Part shown: one piece after another, positions 30,823 through 38,478 of the stretch | Layout: each line of letters starts with the position of its first letter | How positions within the stretch are numbered: the stretch's first letter is position 1 | NCBI RefSeq assembly: GCF_001425175.1 | Contig: NZ_LMDV01000008.1 | Span: forward strand, 791,494-855,493 | Direction of reading: 5' to 3' | DNA length: 64,000 nucleotides | Origin: Nocardioides sp. Root1257 | Lineage (GTDB): Bacteria > Actinomycetota > Actinomycetes > Propionibacteriales > Nocardioidaceae | Notes under the pieces: generated by a model | What the model saw: only the letters and a program-made list of their open reading frames with translations | What the model was told of the DNA's origin: nothing | The model's database searches: none | Position numbers and translations under genes: made by a program

Positions 30823-31026
30823 TCAGCGGATGTCGTCGTTCTTGCCGTCCAGCTTGTCCAGGGCGTCCTTGGCCTTGTCGGCCCCGCCCTTGATCTTGTC
30901 GCCGTGCTTGCCGCCGGTCTTGTCGTCCACGAAGTCGGCGGCCTTGTCGATGCCGTCGGCGATCTGGTCGCCGTGCTTGTCCACGGCGTCCGAGACCGTG
31001 TCCTTGGCCTTGTCGAAGAAGCTCAT
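30823..31026 (-). CDS. MT0933-like 'antitoxin' family small protein
   Basis: This is a 67-residue amphipathic helical protein, MSFFDKAKDTVSDAVDKHGD with repeated K/D-rich heptad-like units (KHGDQIADGIDKAADFVDDKTGGKHGDKIKGGADKAKDALDKLDGK). The pattern matches the actinobacterial family Pfam MT0933_antitox (annotated antitoxin by homology to Rv0909), usually without a cognate toxin beside it, as here. The helix repeat is reminiscent of stress proteins such as CsbD-like ones. ATG 31026 has GGAGG about 9 nt upstream. Confidence 0.75.
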   Translation of the reverse strand: MSFFDKAKDTVSDAVDKHGDQIADGIDKAADFVDDKTGGKHGDKIKGGADKAKDALDKLDGKNDDIR

Positions 31027-31027
31027 C

Positions 31028-31168
31028 TCACTCACCTCCCGAGCCGTCGGACGGTTCGTCCAACGACGTCTCTGCATTCTCCTCCTGCTCGCCGGAGGGC
31101 CGCGGCGCGTCGTGCTCGTCGGGCAGCTCGCTGTCGTGCTCTCCGGGCGGCTTCGAGGTCTCAGTCAT
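31028..31168 (-). CDS. Small acidic protein (46 aa)
   Basis: A 46-residue polar protein, starting MTETSKPPGEHDSELPDEHD, with 13 or more acidic residues and no hydrophobic segment. Its start has the -10-like TAGTCT 7 nt upstream, so it leads the six-gene minus-strand unit. It is separated from the MT0933-like gene by 1 bp. Confidence 0.55.
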   Translation of the reverse strand: MTETSKPPGEHDSELPDEHDAPRPSGEQEENAETSLDEPSDGSGGE

Positions 31169-31175
31169 GTTTGCC

Positions 31176-31181
31176 AGACTA
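31176..31181 (-). promoter_or_regulatory. -10 hexamer of small-protein operon promoter
   Basis: TAGTCT on the minus strand ends the left edge of the 161-bp repeat and lies 7 nt before ATG 31168. Confidence 0.5.
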
Positions 31182-31341
31182 GGGTGTGGATGCCAACTGT
31201 GGCCGTCGCGAGCGTCGTCCAGCGCGTGCGATGGCGAGGCGCCGGAGCGAAGGCGTGCCAGCGGCACGTCGAGCGAACGGCAACGAAGCCAGCGTGCGTG
31301 ATGGGCGGCGCGTAGCAGGCCACAGGCGGCATCCATACCCT
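31181..31341. repeat. 161-bp MITE-like element with 24-bp terminal inverted repeats
   Basis: The left end (31181-31204, starts AGGGTGTGGATGCC) is the inverse complement of the right end (31318-31341, ends GGCATCCATACCCT) at 21 of 24 positions by hand count. The interior is non-coding with several smaller inverted segments. It occupies almost exactly the space between the divergent small-protein operon and miaA. No transposase or clear target duplication is seen. Confidence 0.75.
31336..31341 (+). promoter_or_regulatory. -10 hexamer of leaderless miaA promoter
   Basis: TACCCT is inside the right terminal repeat and 6 nt before GTG 31348, indicating that the element carries the miaA -10 sequence. 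Confidence 0.5.
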
Positions 31342-31347
31342 TGTCAT

Positions 31348-32292
31348 GTGAAGCCAAGCCGGACGGTCCCGATCGTGGCCGTCGTCGGTGCCACGGCGTC
31401 CGGCAAGACCAACCTGTCGCTCGACCTGGCCGAGCGCCTCGACGGCGAGATCGTGAACACGGACGCGATGCAGGTCTACCGCGGCATGGACATCGGTACG
31501 GCGAAGCTGCCGGTCGGCGAGCGCCGCGGCATCCCGCACCACCTGCTCGACACCCGCGACGTGCGCGAGCCCGCCACTGTCGCCGAGTTCCAGGACTGGG
31601 CGCGCGAGGTCGTGGCCGACCTGCGGGCCGGCGGGCGCACCCCCGTCCTGGTCGGCGGCTCGGCGCTCTACACCCGGGCGATCGTGGACCGCTTCGAGTT
31701 CCCCGCGACCGACCACGCGGTCCGGACCCGGCTCGAGGCCGAGCTGGCCGAGGTCGGCCCCGCCGCGATGTACGACCGGCTGCGTACGCTCGACCCCGAC
31801 GCCGCCTCGCGGATGCTGGTCGAGAACGGCCGCCGCACGGTCCGGGCCCTCGAGGTCATCGAGCTCACCGGACGGCCCTACAGCGCCTCGCTCCCGACGC
31901 TCGATTACGCCGACCCGCACACCGTCCAGATCGGCGTCGACATCGACCGGCCGACCCTCGACGAGCGGATCGCGCGGCGGGTGGACCTGATGTTCGAGGC
32001 CGGCTTCGTCGCCGAGGTCGAGCGCCTGCTGACCGAGGGGCTCGCGGAGGGACGGACGGCCTCGGTCGCGATCGGCTACCGCGAGGTGATGGCGCACCTT
32101 CGTGGCGAGATCAGCCTCGACGAGGCCCGCGACCGCACCGTCTTCGCGACCCGACGGTTCGCTCGTCGCCAGGACGGCTGGTTCCGCAAGGACCCGCGGA
32201 TCGTGTGGCTCCGGCACGACGACCCGGAGCTCGTCGACCACGCCCTGAGCAAGATCGGTCGGGCGATCGAGGGCGATTCGCCGCCAGACTGA
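31348..32292 (+). CDS. miaA: tRNA dimethylallyltransferase MiaA
   Basis: This 314-residue enzyme transfers a dimethylallyl group to A37 of UNN-reading tRNAs, making the substrate of MiaB. VAVVGATASGKTNLSLDLAERL is the P-loop, GEIVNTDAMQVYRGMDIGTAKL the DSxQxYRGM-like dimethylallyl site (here DAMQVYRGM), GIPHHLLD follows, and VLVGGSALYTRAI is the DMAPP site. The GTG 31348 start is chosen because a -10 hexamer lies 6 nt upstream and the P-loop begins at residue 12. The AraC-like gene begins 4 bp after the stop. Confidence 0.95.
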   Translation: MKPSRTVPIVAVVGATASGKTNLSLDLAERLDGEIVNTDAMQVYRGMDIGTAKLPVGERRGIPHHLLDTRDVREPATVAEFQDWAREVVADLRAGGRTPVLVGGSALYTRAIVDRFEFPATDHAVRTRLEAELAEVGPAAMYDRLRTLDPDAASRMLVENGRRTVRALEVIELTGRPYSASLPTLDYADPHTVQIGVDIDRPTLDERIARRVDLMFEAGFVAEVERLLTEGLAEGRTASVAIGYREVMAHLRGEISLDEARDRTVFATRRFARRQDGWFRKDPRIVWLRHDDPELVDHALSKIGRAIEGDSPPD

Positions 32293-32296
32293 TCGC

Positions 32297-33205
32297 ATGA
32301 CCGCACGCGACCGTCTCCGCGAGCTCCTCGACGCGGTGCTCGACGAGGAGCACCGGAGCCTGGACGACATGGCACAGGGGGCGTTCTCGTCGCCGTACCA
32401 CTTCGCGCGCCAGCTCTCGGCCGGCGCGGGGGAGCCGCCCGTGGCGATGCGTCGCCGGGTGATGCTCGAGCGCGCCGCGTGGCAGCTGCGGCGCGGGTCG
32501 TCGGTCACCGACGTGGCCTTCGGCGCCGGCTACGACTCCGTCGAGGGGTTCAGCCGTGCGTTCGCGAAGGCGTACGGGCACCCGCCCAGCCAGCTCGCCG
32601 AGCAGGACGCGGGCAGCCACTGGCTGCCGGCACCGAACGGCATCCACTTCCACCCGCCCATGTCCCTGTGGGTGCACACCGGGGAGCAGACCATGACCCA
32701 GCCGCTGGACCTGCTGGTCCACCACGACCTCGACGACACCCGCGACCTCCTCGTGCTGGCCAAGCAGCTGAGCGACGACGCCTACCGGCGCGAGCTGCCC
32801 GGCGGGAGCCGGGTGCACAGCTGGGAGGGGGAGGAGGCGTCGGTCGCGGCGGTGCTGACCAGCCTGGTGTTCACGAAGGAGGTCTGGCTCGCGGCGGTGC
32901 TGGGCGAGGAGTTCCCGGCCGCGCGCTCGGACGACGTGGGCTCCCTGCTCGACCGCCACGACGACGCCGCCGCGCGGTGGCTGGAGATGGTGCGCGACAT
33001 CGAGCGCCGGCGGGCCTGGGACGACCGGATCGTCGACGCGCTCTGCGAGCCCCCCGAGAGCTTCGTGCTCGGCAGCATCGTCGCCCACGTCCTGACCTAC
33101 GACGCGCACCGGCGCCTCGGCGTCCGCGCGATGCTGCGCGAGCACGGCGTCGAGGTCGACGAGGGCGACCCCATCAACTGGCTGCGACGGACGGAGACGG
33201 CATGA
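32297..33205 (+). CDS. AraC-type HTH protein fused to a DinB-like domain
   Basis: This is a 302-residue fusion. Residues 1-110 form a complete AraC-type DNA-binding unit with two HTHs: SLDDMAQGAFSSPYHFARQLSAGAGEPPVAMRRRVMLERAAWQLRRGSSVTDVAFGAGYDSVEGFSRAFAKAYGHPPS. The C-terminal half (about 130-300) is a four-helix DinB-like domain (VHHDLDDTRDLLVLAKQLSDD..., IVAHVLTYDAHRRLGVRAML), with candidate metal His residues. The DNA-binding domain is N-terminal, opposite to classic AraC. It may regulate the downstream dihydrofolate-reductase-like gene with which it overlaps. The ligand is unknown. Confidence 0.82.
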   Translation: MTARDRLRELLDAVLDEEHRSLDDMAQGAFSSPYHFARQLSAGAGEPPVAMRRRVMLERAAWQLRRGSSVTDVAFGAGYDSVEGFSRAFAKAYGHPPSQLAEQDAGSHWLPAPNGIHFHPPMSLWVHTGEQTMTQPLDLLVHHDLDDTRDLLVLAKQLSDDAYRRELPGGSRVHSWEGEEASVAAVLTSLVFTKEVWLAAVLGEEFPAARSDDVGSLLDRHDDAAARWLEMVRDIERRRAWDDRIVDALCEPPESFVLGSIVAHVLTYDAHRRLGVRAMLREHGVEVDEGDPINWLRRTETA

Positions 33206-33726
33206 GGACGATCTACTACACGGCCAGCTCGCTCGACGGCTTCATCGCCGATCCGGACAACTCGCTGTCCTGGCTGCTCAGCCGCGACATCGACCAGGAC
33301 GGCTTCATGAGCTTCGGAGGCTTCCGGGCCGAGATGGGCGCGGCCGCGGTCGGCGCCACGACGTACCAGTGGGTGCTCGACCAGGAGGGCGACGCCTGGG
33401 ACTCCACGTTGCCGACGTGGGTGTTCACGCACCGCGAGTTCGCGCCGCGCGCAGGCGTCACGCTCACGACCGACGACGTGCGCGACGTGCACGCCGCGAT
33501 GACCGAGGCGGCCGGTGGCAAGGACATCTGGCTGATGGGCGGTGGCGGCCTCGTCGGCCAGTTCGCGGAGGCCGGCCTGCTCGACGAGCTCTGGGTGCAG
33601 TACGCGCCGCTGACCCTCGGCGGCGGCGCGCCGCTGCTGCCGGACCGGATCGAGATGCGGCTCGAGGAGCACGGCCAGAACCGCGAGTTCCTCTGCGCCC
33701 GCTACTCCGTGGTGCGCGACGGCTGA
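33202..33726 (+). CDS. Dihydrofolate reductase/RibD C-terminal family protein
   Basis: This is a 174-residue reductase-fold protein. IYYTASSLDGFIADPDNSLSWL is the N-terminal signature of the RibD_C/DHFR-like family, and KDIWLMGGGGLVGQFAEAGLLDELWVQYAPLTLGGGAPLL holds the NADPH-binding GGGG segment. Most members have no proven activity and some are regulators of lactone or folate metabolism. ATG 33202 overlaps the AraC-DinB stop (ATGA), so the two are co-translated. A hairpin overlaps its stop. Confidence 0.87.
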   Translation: MRTIYYTASSLDGFIADPDNSLSWLLSRDIDQDGFMSFGGFRAEMGAAAVGATTYQWVLDQEGDAWDSTLPTWVFTHREFAPRAGVTLTTDDVRDVHAAMTEAAGGKDIWLMGGGGLVGQFAEAGLLDELWVQYAPLTLGGGAPLLPDRIEMRLEEHGQNREFLCARYSVVRDG

Positions 33727-33740
33727 CGTTTCAGCCCGTC
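33718..33740 (+). terminator. Terminator-like hairpin after the DHFR-like gene
   Basis: GGCTGA (33721-33726) pairs with TCAGCC (33731-33736) around CGTT, extended by GAC/GTC with a bulged C. It overlaps the stop codon and precedes ggt. There is no U-run, so its strength is uncertain. Confidence 0.4.
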
Positions 33741-33761
33741 GAGACCGGGCACGGGAGTTCT

Positions 33762-35609
33762 ATGCGCCGCCTCGGGATCGCCCTGTCGTCTGCCCTGCCT
33801 CTCGCCCTGCTCGCCACCCTGGTGGCCGCCCCGCCGGGCCAGGCCGCACCAGTCCAGGCCGCACCGGCCCGAGCGGGCTCTGAGCCGCCCAAGCGGGCAA
33901 CCGCCCACGGGTCCGGCGGCGCGGTGACCTCGGTCGACCCCTACGCGACGCGGGTCGGGCTGCAGGTCCTGCGGGAGGGCGGCAACGCCACGGACGCCGC
34001 CGTGGCCACTGCCGCGGCGCTGGGCGTGACCGAGCCCTTCAGTGCGGGCATCGGTGGCGGTGGCTACTTCGTGCACTACTCCGCGAAGACGGGCAAGGTG
34101 CAGACGATCGACGGCCGCGAGACCGCGCCCGCGAAGATGCCGCACGACGCGTTCATCGACCCGGTGACGGCCGAGCCCTACAACTTCTCGCCGGAGCTGG
34201 TGACCAGCGGCGTCTCGGTCGGTGTGCCCGGCACGCTCGCCACCTGGCAGCGCGCGCTCGATCGCTGGGGCACCCGCTCGCTGGCGTCGTCGCTGCGGCC
34301 CGCCGCCGACCTGGCCGAGGACGGCTTCACCGTCGACCCGACCTTCCGCGGCCAGGTGGTGCAGAACGAGGAGCGGTTCAAGGCGTTCGTGCCGACCCGC
34401 AAGCTGTACTGGCGGGGTGGCCACGCGCCGCGCGTGGGCAGCACGTTCCGCAACCCGGACCTCGCCGCGACGTACCGGCTGCTCGCCCGCAAGGGCCCCG
34501 ACGCCTTCTACCGCGGCGTGCTCTCCGGCGAGATCGTCCGCGCCGTGCGCAAGCCCCCGAAGACGAAGGGCACCACGCTGCCGGTCCCGAAGGGCTTCAT
34601 GGTCAGGCGCGACCTGGCGCGCTACCGCGCGCTCGACCGCAAGCCGACGAAGATCGGCTACCGTGGGCTCGACGTCTACGGCATGGCCGGGTCGTCCTCG
34701 GGCGGCTCGACGGTCGGCGAGGCGCTCAACATCCTCGAGCGCTCGAAGCTGGGCCGGCTGCCGCGCGCACAGGCCCTGCACCGCTACCTCGAGGCGAGCG
34801 CGCTCGCCTTCGCGGACCGCGGCAAGTACGTCGGGGACCCCGCCCAGGTGAAGGTGCCGCTGAAGCGACTGCTGTCCGACAAGTACGCCGCCGAGCGCGC
34901 CTGCCAGATCGCTCCGCGCAGCACGCTGGCCAAGCCGCTCGAGGCCGGCGACGTCACGTCGTACGACGGCAAGTGCGGCACCGGGTCGACCAGCGCGACC
35001 CGCACCGACGACACCGAGAACACCCAGACGACCAACCTCACCGTCTCCGACAAGTGGGGCAACGTCGTCGAGTACACGCTCACCATCGAGCAGACCGGCG
35101 GCTCCGGCATCGTGGTGCCCGGGCGCGGCTTCCTGCTCAACAACGAGCTCACCGACTTCTCGGCCGTCTACGACCCCGCCGACCCCAACCGGATCGAGCC
35201 GCTCAAGCGCCCGCGGTCCTCGATGTCACCGACGATCGTGCTGAAGAAGGGCGAGCCGATGCTCGCCGTGGGCTCGCCTGGCGGGTCGACGATCATCACG
35301 ACCGTGCTGCAGGTGCTGGTGGACCGCCTCGACCTCGGCATGACCCTGCCCCAGGCCATCGCCGCGCCGCGGGCCACGCAGCGCAACACCGCGACTGACC
35401 AGGCGGAGCCCGCCTTCGTGCGGCGCTACGGCGCCGCGCTGAAGGCCCTCGGCCACGACGTCGAAACCTACGAGGACATCTTCACCGGCACCCACGAGAT
35501 CGGTGCCGCCACCGGCATCGAGTTCGGCCCCGGCAACCGGCTGACCGCGGTCGCCGAGCCGAAGCGCCGCGGTGGGGGTGCGGCGGCGGTGGTCCGCCCT
35601 CGGAATTGA
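33762..35609 (+). CDS. ggt: Gamma-glutamyltranspeptidase
   Basis: This is a 615-residue secreted Ntn hydrolase. A signal peptide (RRLGIALSSALPLALLATLV, cut near GQAA) leads to GGNATDAAVATAAALGVTEPFSAGIGGGGYFVHY and VGVPGTLATWQ. The autocatalytic cleavage site is QTTNLTVSDKWGNVV, with the nucleophile Thr423 at the start of the small subunit; GRGFLLNNELTDFS and SMSPTIVLKKGEPMLAVGSPGGSTIITTVLQVL are the conserved active-site parts. It hydrolyses or transfers gamma-glutamyl groups outside the cell. A long segment (about residues 180-260) with K/R-rich patches is present. Length is standard. Confidence 0.94.
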   Translation: MRRLGIALSSALPLALLATLVAAPPGQAAPVQAAPARAGSEPPKRATAHGSGGAVTSVDPYATRVGLQVLREGGNATDAAVATAAALGVTEPFSAGIGGGGYFVHYSAKTGKVQTIDGRETAPAKMPHDAFIDPVTAEPYNFSPELVTSGVSVGVPGTLATWQRALDRWGTRSLASSLRPAADLAEDGFTVDPTFRGQVVQNEERFKAFVPTRKLYWRGGHAPRVGSTFRNPDLAATYRLLARKGPDAFYRGVLSGEIVRAVRKPPKTKGTTLPVPKGFMVRRDLARYRALDRKPTKIGYRGLDVYGMAGSSSGGSTVGEALNILERSKLGRLPRAQALHRYLEASALAFADRGKYVGDPAQVKVPLKRLLSDKYAAERACQIAPRSTLAKPLEAGDVTSYDGKCGTGSTSATRTDDTENTQTTNLTVSDKWGNVVEYTLTIEQTGGSGIVVPGRGFLLNNELTDFSAVYDPADPNRIEPLKRPRSSMSPTIVLKKGEPMLAVGSPGGSTIITTVLQVLVDRLDLGMTLPQAIAAPRATQRNTATDQAEPAFVRRYGAALKALGHDVETYEDIFTGTHEIGAATGIEFGPGNRLTAVAEPKRRGGGAAAVVRPRN

Positions 35610-35634
35610 TGTCGGGGCGCGGTGACCGCGCCGG

Positions 35635-35640
35635 TACCGT
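35635..35640 (+). promoter_or_regulatory. -10 hexamer of leaderless PPOX gene promoter
   Basis: TACCGT, 6 nt before GTG 35647. Confidence 0.5.
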
Positions 35641-35646
35641 GGTGGG

Positions 35647-36288
35647 GTGACCAGCACCCCGACCTGGACCGAGATCACGACCGTCGACGACCTCGTCGAC
35701 CTGCTCGGTGAGCCGAACGCCCGTGCCCGCGACAAGGGGCGTACGGCGCTGCTCGACGTGGACCGGGACTGGCTGGCCGCGACGCCGTTCTGCGTGCTGG
35801 CGACGTCGTCGGCCCTCGGGGAGTGCGACGTGTCGCCGAAGGGGGACCCGTCCGGCCGGCTCGTCCACGTCCTCGACGACCGCACCATCGCGATCGCGGA
35901 GCGGCCGGGCAACAAGCGCGCCGACGGCTACAAGAACATGCTGCAGAACCCGCACGTCGGGCTGAACTTCTTCATCCCCGGTCGTGGCGACACGCTGCGC
36001 ATCAACGGCCGCGCCCGGCTCGTCAGCGATGCGCCGTTCTTCGACGAGATGGTCGTCAAGGGACACCGGCCGATCCTGGCCGTCGTCGTCGAGATCGAGG
36101 AGATCTTCTTCCACTGCGCGAAGGCGTTCCTGCGCTCCGGCCTGTGGGACCCGGAGACCTGGGACCCGAACGGCACCGTCCCGCGGCGGGCGGTGATCGC
36201 ACGCGACGTCGAGCCGAGCGACCTGAGCCTCGAGCAGCTCGACGAGTACTACAAGCCGGAGAACTACGCGAAGGGGATGTATGCCTGA
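35647..36288 (+). CDS. Pyridoxamine 5'-phosphate oxidase family FMN-binding protein (MSMEG_1061 type)
   Basis: This is a 213-residue split-barrel protein. FCVLATSSALGECDVSPKGDPSGRLVHVLDDRTIAIAERPGNKRADGYKNMLQNPHVGLNFFIPGRGDTLRINGRARLV is the characteristic FMN-binding core of the TIGR04025 group, and VEIEEIFFHCAKAFLRSGLWDPETW the C-terminal helix. Family members are probable flavin reductases of unknown substrate. GTG 35647 follows a -10 by 6 nt. The 3' end overlaps dapF by 8 bp, making it the upstream gene of the dapF unit. Confidence 0.88.
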   Translation: MTSTPTWTEITTVDDLVDLLGEPNARARDKGRTALLDVDRDWLAATPFCVLATSSALGECDVSPKGDPSGRLVHVLDDRTIAIAERPGNKRADGYKNMLQNPHVGLNFFIPGRGDTLRINGRARLVSDAPFFDEMVVKGHRPILAVVVEIEEIFFHCAKAFLRSGLWDPETWDPNGTVPRRAVIARDVEPSDLSLEQLDEYYKPENYAKGMYA

Positions 36289-37102
36289 GACACCCTCGTC
36301 CCAGTACCCCTTCCTCAAGGGCCACGGCACGGAGAACGACTTCGTGCTGCTGCCCGACCACGACGGCTCGCTGCACGGCGACCTGTCCGAGCAGCAGATG
36401 GCGGAGCGGGTGCGTGCGCTCTGCGACCGCCGGGCCGGCATCGGTGGCGATGGCGTGCTGCGCGTGGTCCGCGAGGGCGACCGGTGGTTCATGGACTACC
36501 GCAACGCCGACGGCTCGCTCTCCGAGATGTGCGGCAACGGCATCCGCGTCTTCGCCCGGCACCTGGTCGAGGAGGGTCTGGCCGACCCGTCCCGGCCGAT
36601 CCCGATCGGCACCCGCGACGGCGTGAAGACGCTGACCGTCGAGGGCGACCTGATCACCGCCGACATGGGCTCGCCGCGCGTCCTCGGCGAGTCGAAGGTC
36701 GCCGTCCCCGGCCACGCCTGGGTGGCGCGGCACGTCGACATGGGCAACCCGCACGCGGTCGCGTTCGTCGACTCGCTCGACGACGCCGGGACGCTCCTCG
36801 AGGCCCCGGAGCACGACGCGGCGACCTACCCCGACGGCGTGAACGTCGAGTTCGTCGTACGCCGGGGCGAGCGGCACGTCGCGATGCGCGTCCACGAGCG
36901 CGGCTCCGGGGAGACCCGCTCCTGCGGCACCGGGGCCTGTGCCGTCATGGTCGCGGCCGCGGTCGCAGACGGGCTCGGCCCCGGCTCGGCGTACCGGGTC
37001 GACGTCCCCGGCGGCACGCTCACCGTGACCTGGACCGAGGACGACCGGGTGCTGCTGACGGGCCCGGCGGTGGTCGTGGCCCGGGGGACCACCTCGCTGT
37101 AA
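36281..37102 (+). CDS. dapF: Diaminopimelate epimerase DapF
   Basis: This is a 273-residue epimerase that converts LL- to meso-diaminopimelate for lysine and peptidoglycan synthesis. KGHGTENDFVLL is the N-terminal motif; the two catalytic cysteines are Cys84 in SEMCGNGIRVFARHL and Cys215 in ETRSCGTGACAVMVAA. Both are intact, and DMGNPHAV is the conserved substrate loop. ATG 36281 overlaps the PPOX gene. In actinobacteria dapF lies between miaA and hflX, and this order is kept here with accessory genes on both sides. Confidence 0.95.
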   Translation: MPETPSSQYPFLKGHGTENDFVLLPDHDGSLHGDLSEQQMAERVRALCDRRAGIGGDGVLRVVREGDRWFMDYRNADGSLSEMCGNGIRVFARHLVEEGLADPSRPIPIGTRDGVKTLTVEGDLITADMGSPRVLGESKVAVPGHAWVARHVDMGNPHAVAFVDSLDDAGTLLEAPEHDAATYPDGVNVEFVVRRGERHVAMRVHERGSGETRSCGTGACAVMVAAAVADGLGPGSAYRVDVPGGTLTVTWTEDDRVLLTGPAVVVARGTTSL

Positions 37103-37109
37103 CCCGTTC

Positions 37110-37115
37110 TATGCT
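37110..37115 (+). promoter_or_regulatory. -10 hexamer of leaderless SDR promoter
   Basis: TATGCT lies 7 nt before ATG 37123, which makes ATG 37111 (within the hexamer) an unlikely start. Confidence 0.5.
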
Positions 37116-37122
37116 CCGGGCC

Positions 37123-37899
37123 ATGGACATCAACGGAGCAAGTGCCATCGTCACGGGCGGCGCGTCGGGCATCGGTGCCGCGGCCGCGCGCCAGCTCGCC
37201 GCCAAGGGCGCGATCGTCGTGGTCGCCGACCTCCAGGCGGACAAGGGTGAAGCCCTCGCCGAGGAGATCGGCGGCGTCTTCGCTCAGGTCGACGTGACCG
37301 ACACCGACCAGATCAAGGCCGCGGTCGACGCCGCCGCCGCGATCGCGCCGCTGCGCGCGGTCGTCAACTCGGCCGGCATCGGCTGGGCCCAGCGGACCAT
37401 CGGCCGCGACGGCGAGTACGACTCGGCGCACGACCTCGACGCGTTCCGCAAGGTGATCGCGATCAACCTGATCGGCACTTTCGACATGACCCGCCTCGCG
37501 GCGACGGCGATGAGCCGCAACGAGCCCGACGCCGACGGCTGCCGCGGCGCCATCGTCAACCTGGCCTCGGTCGCCGCGTTCGACGGCCAGATCGGGCAGG
37601 CGTCCTACTCCGCCTCCAAGGGCGGCGTCGTGGGCATGACCCTCCCGGTCGCGCGCGACCTGTCCGCCTCCGGCATCCGCCTCAACACGGTCGCCCCCGG
37701 CCTGATCGACACCCCGATCTACGGCGAGGGCCCGGACTCCGACGCGTTCAAGGCCAACCTCGGCTCCAACGTGCTCTTCCCGAAGCGCCTCGGCGTCCCG
37801 GACGAGCTCGCCAGCATGGTCGTCGAGTGCATCACCAACAGCTACATGAACGCCGAGGTGATCCGCGTCGACGGCGGCATCCGGATGCCCCCGAAGTAG
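37123..37899 (+). CDS. SDR family oxidoreductase (type-2 3-hydroxyacyl-CoA dehydrogenase-like)
   Basis: This is a 258-residue SDR with AIVTGGASGIGAAAARQL (NAD site), a VVVADLQ Asp (NAD preference), NSAGIGWAQ, NLASVAAFDGQIGQASYSASKGGVVGM (active-site Ser and YxxxK) and VAPGLIDTPIYG. The pattern is that of HSD10-like 3-hydroxyacyl-CoA dehydrogenases in actinobacteria. Acyl-CoA oxidation is likely but not proven. The gene has its own leaderless promoter between dapF and the TIGR03086 gene. It is convergent with the latter. Confidence 0.9.
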   Translation: MDINGASAIVTGGASGIGAAAARQLAAKGAIVVVADLQADKGEALAEEIGGVFAQVDVTDTDQIKAAVDAAAAIAPLRAVVNSAGIGWAQRTIGRDGEYDSAHDLDAFRKVIAINLIGTFDMTRLAATAMSRNEPDADGCRGAIVNLASVAAFDGQIGQASYSASKGGVVGMTLPVARDLSASGIRLNTVAPGLIDTPIYGEGPDSDAFKANLGSNVLFPKRLGVPDELASMVVECITNSYMNAEVIRVDGGIRMPPK

Positions 37900-37906
37900 A
37901 CCCGGC

Positions 37907-38428
37907 TCAGACCCGCCGGCCCATCCGGGCCAGCAGCTTCGTCTGCCGGTCGGCGTCCTCGGGTACGTCGACCGGCCGATGGAAGACACCGTCGTCGTAC
38001 GCGTGGTCGCCGAAGCCCACGAACGCGGCGTCCATCGCGTCCAGGTCGGCGTCGGTGAACGTGGTCGGCCGTCCGTTGGACGACCCGAGGTCCCAGCCGT
38101 GCACGACCAGGTCGAAGCCGTAGAACGCGTCGAGCGTCGCGCCGATCGTCGTACGACCGAAGAAGCCGTCGTACTCACGGGACCGGAGGTCGTCGGTCAC
38201 CGCCGGTCGTACGGCGGCCAGGTGCGCCGCCCACACGTCTGCCGGCGATCCCGTCGGCCGCTCGCCCAGGTCGACGTCGTGGCCCTCGAGGAACTGGCGC
38301 TCGGTGTCGACGACGTGGTCGACGACGTCCGCCGCCGTCCAGTCCTCGCACGGGCTGGCGGCGGACCAGTCGGTGGTCGCGGAGACGGTGTCGGTTAAGC
38401 GGTCGGCGGCTTCGTCGAAGAAGGTCAT
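37907..38428 (-). CDS. TIGR03086 family (DinB/mycothiol maleylpyruvate isomerase-like) protein
   Basis: This is a 173-residue helical bundle. ASPCEDWTAADVVDHVVDTERQFLEG and YGFDLVVHGWDLGSSNG contain the three His typical of the metal-binding site in mycothiol-dependent maleylpyruvate isomerase-like proteins, which act as mycothiol-S-transferase-type enzymes. The substrate is unknown. ATG 38428 is 50 bp from the divergent AraC-like gene, and the two may share a control region. Confidence 0.85.
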   Translation of the reverse strand: MTFFDEAADRLTDTVSATTDWSAASPCEDWTAADVVDHVVDTERQFLEGHDVDLGERPTGSPADVWAAHLAAVRPAVTDDLRSREYDGFFGRTTIGATLDAFYGFDLVVHGWDLGSSNGRPTTFTDADLDAMDAAFVGFGDHAYDDGVFHRPVDVPEDADRQTKLLARMGRRV

Positions 38429-38458
38429 ACGCCCACGATCGCGTTTCGCGGTCGGTGG

Positions 38459-38470
38459 TTCTTGAAAGAA
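38459..38470. promoter_or_regulatory. Possible operator between divergent genes
   Basis: TTCTTGAAAGAA has TTCTT/AAGAA arms with a GA centre, 8 bp before the AraC-like ATG. It could bind the regulator itself, but a 12-bp match can occur by chance. Confidence 0.3.
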
Positions 38471-38478
38471 TCCGACAC

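Noticed and set aside
30823..31026. Toxin-antitoxin system because of the MT0933 antitoxin family name
   Set aside because: No toxin-like partner is adjacent; neighbours are acidic small proteins and a Nudix hydrolase, so calling it a TA system is unsupported.
31181..31341. Insertion sequence with a transposase
   Set aside because: The 161-bp interior holds no transposase or credible ORF; frames seen across it are repeat-derived.
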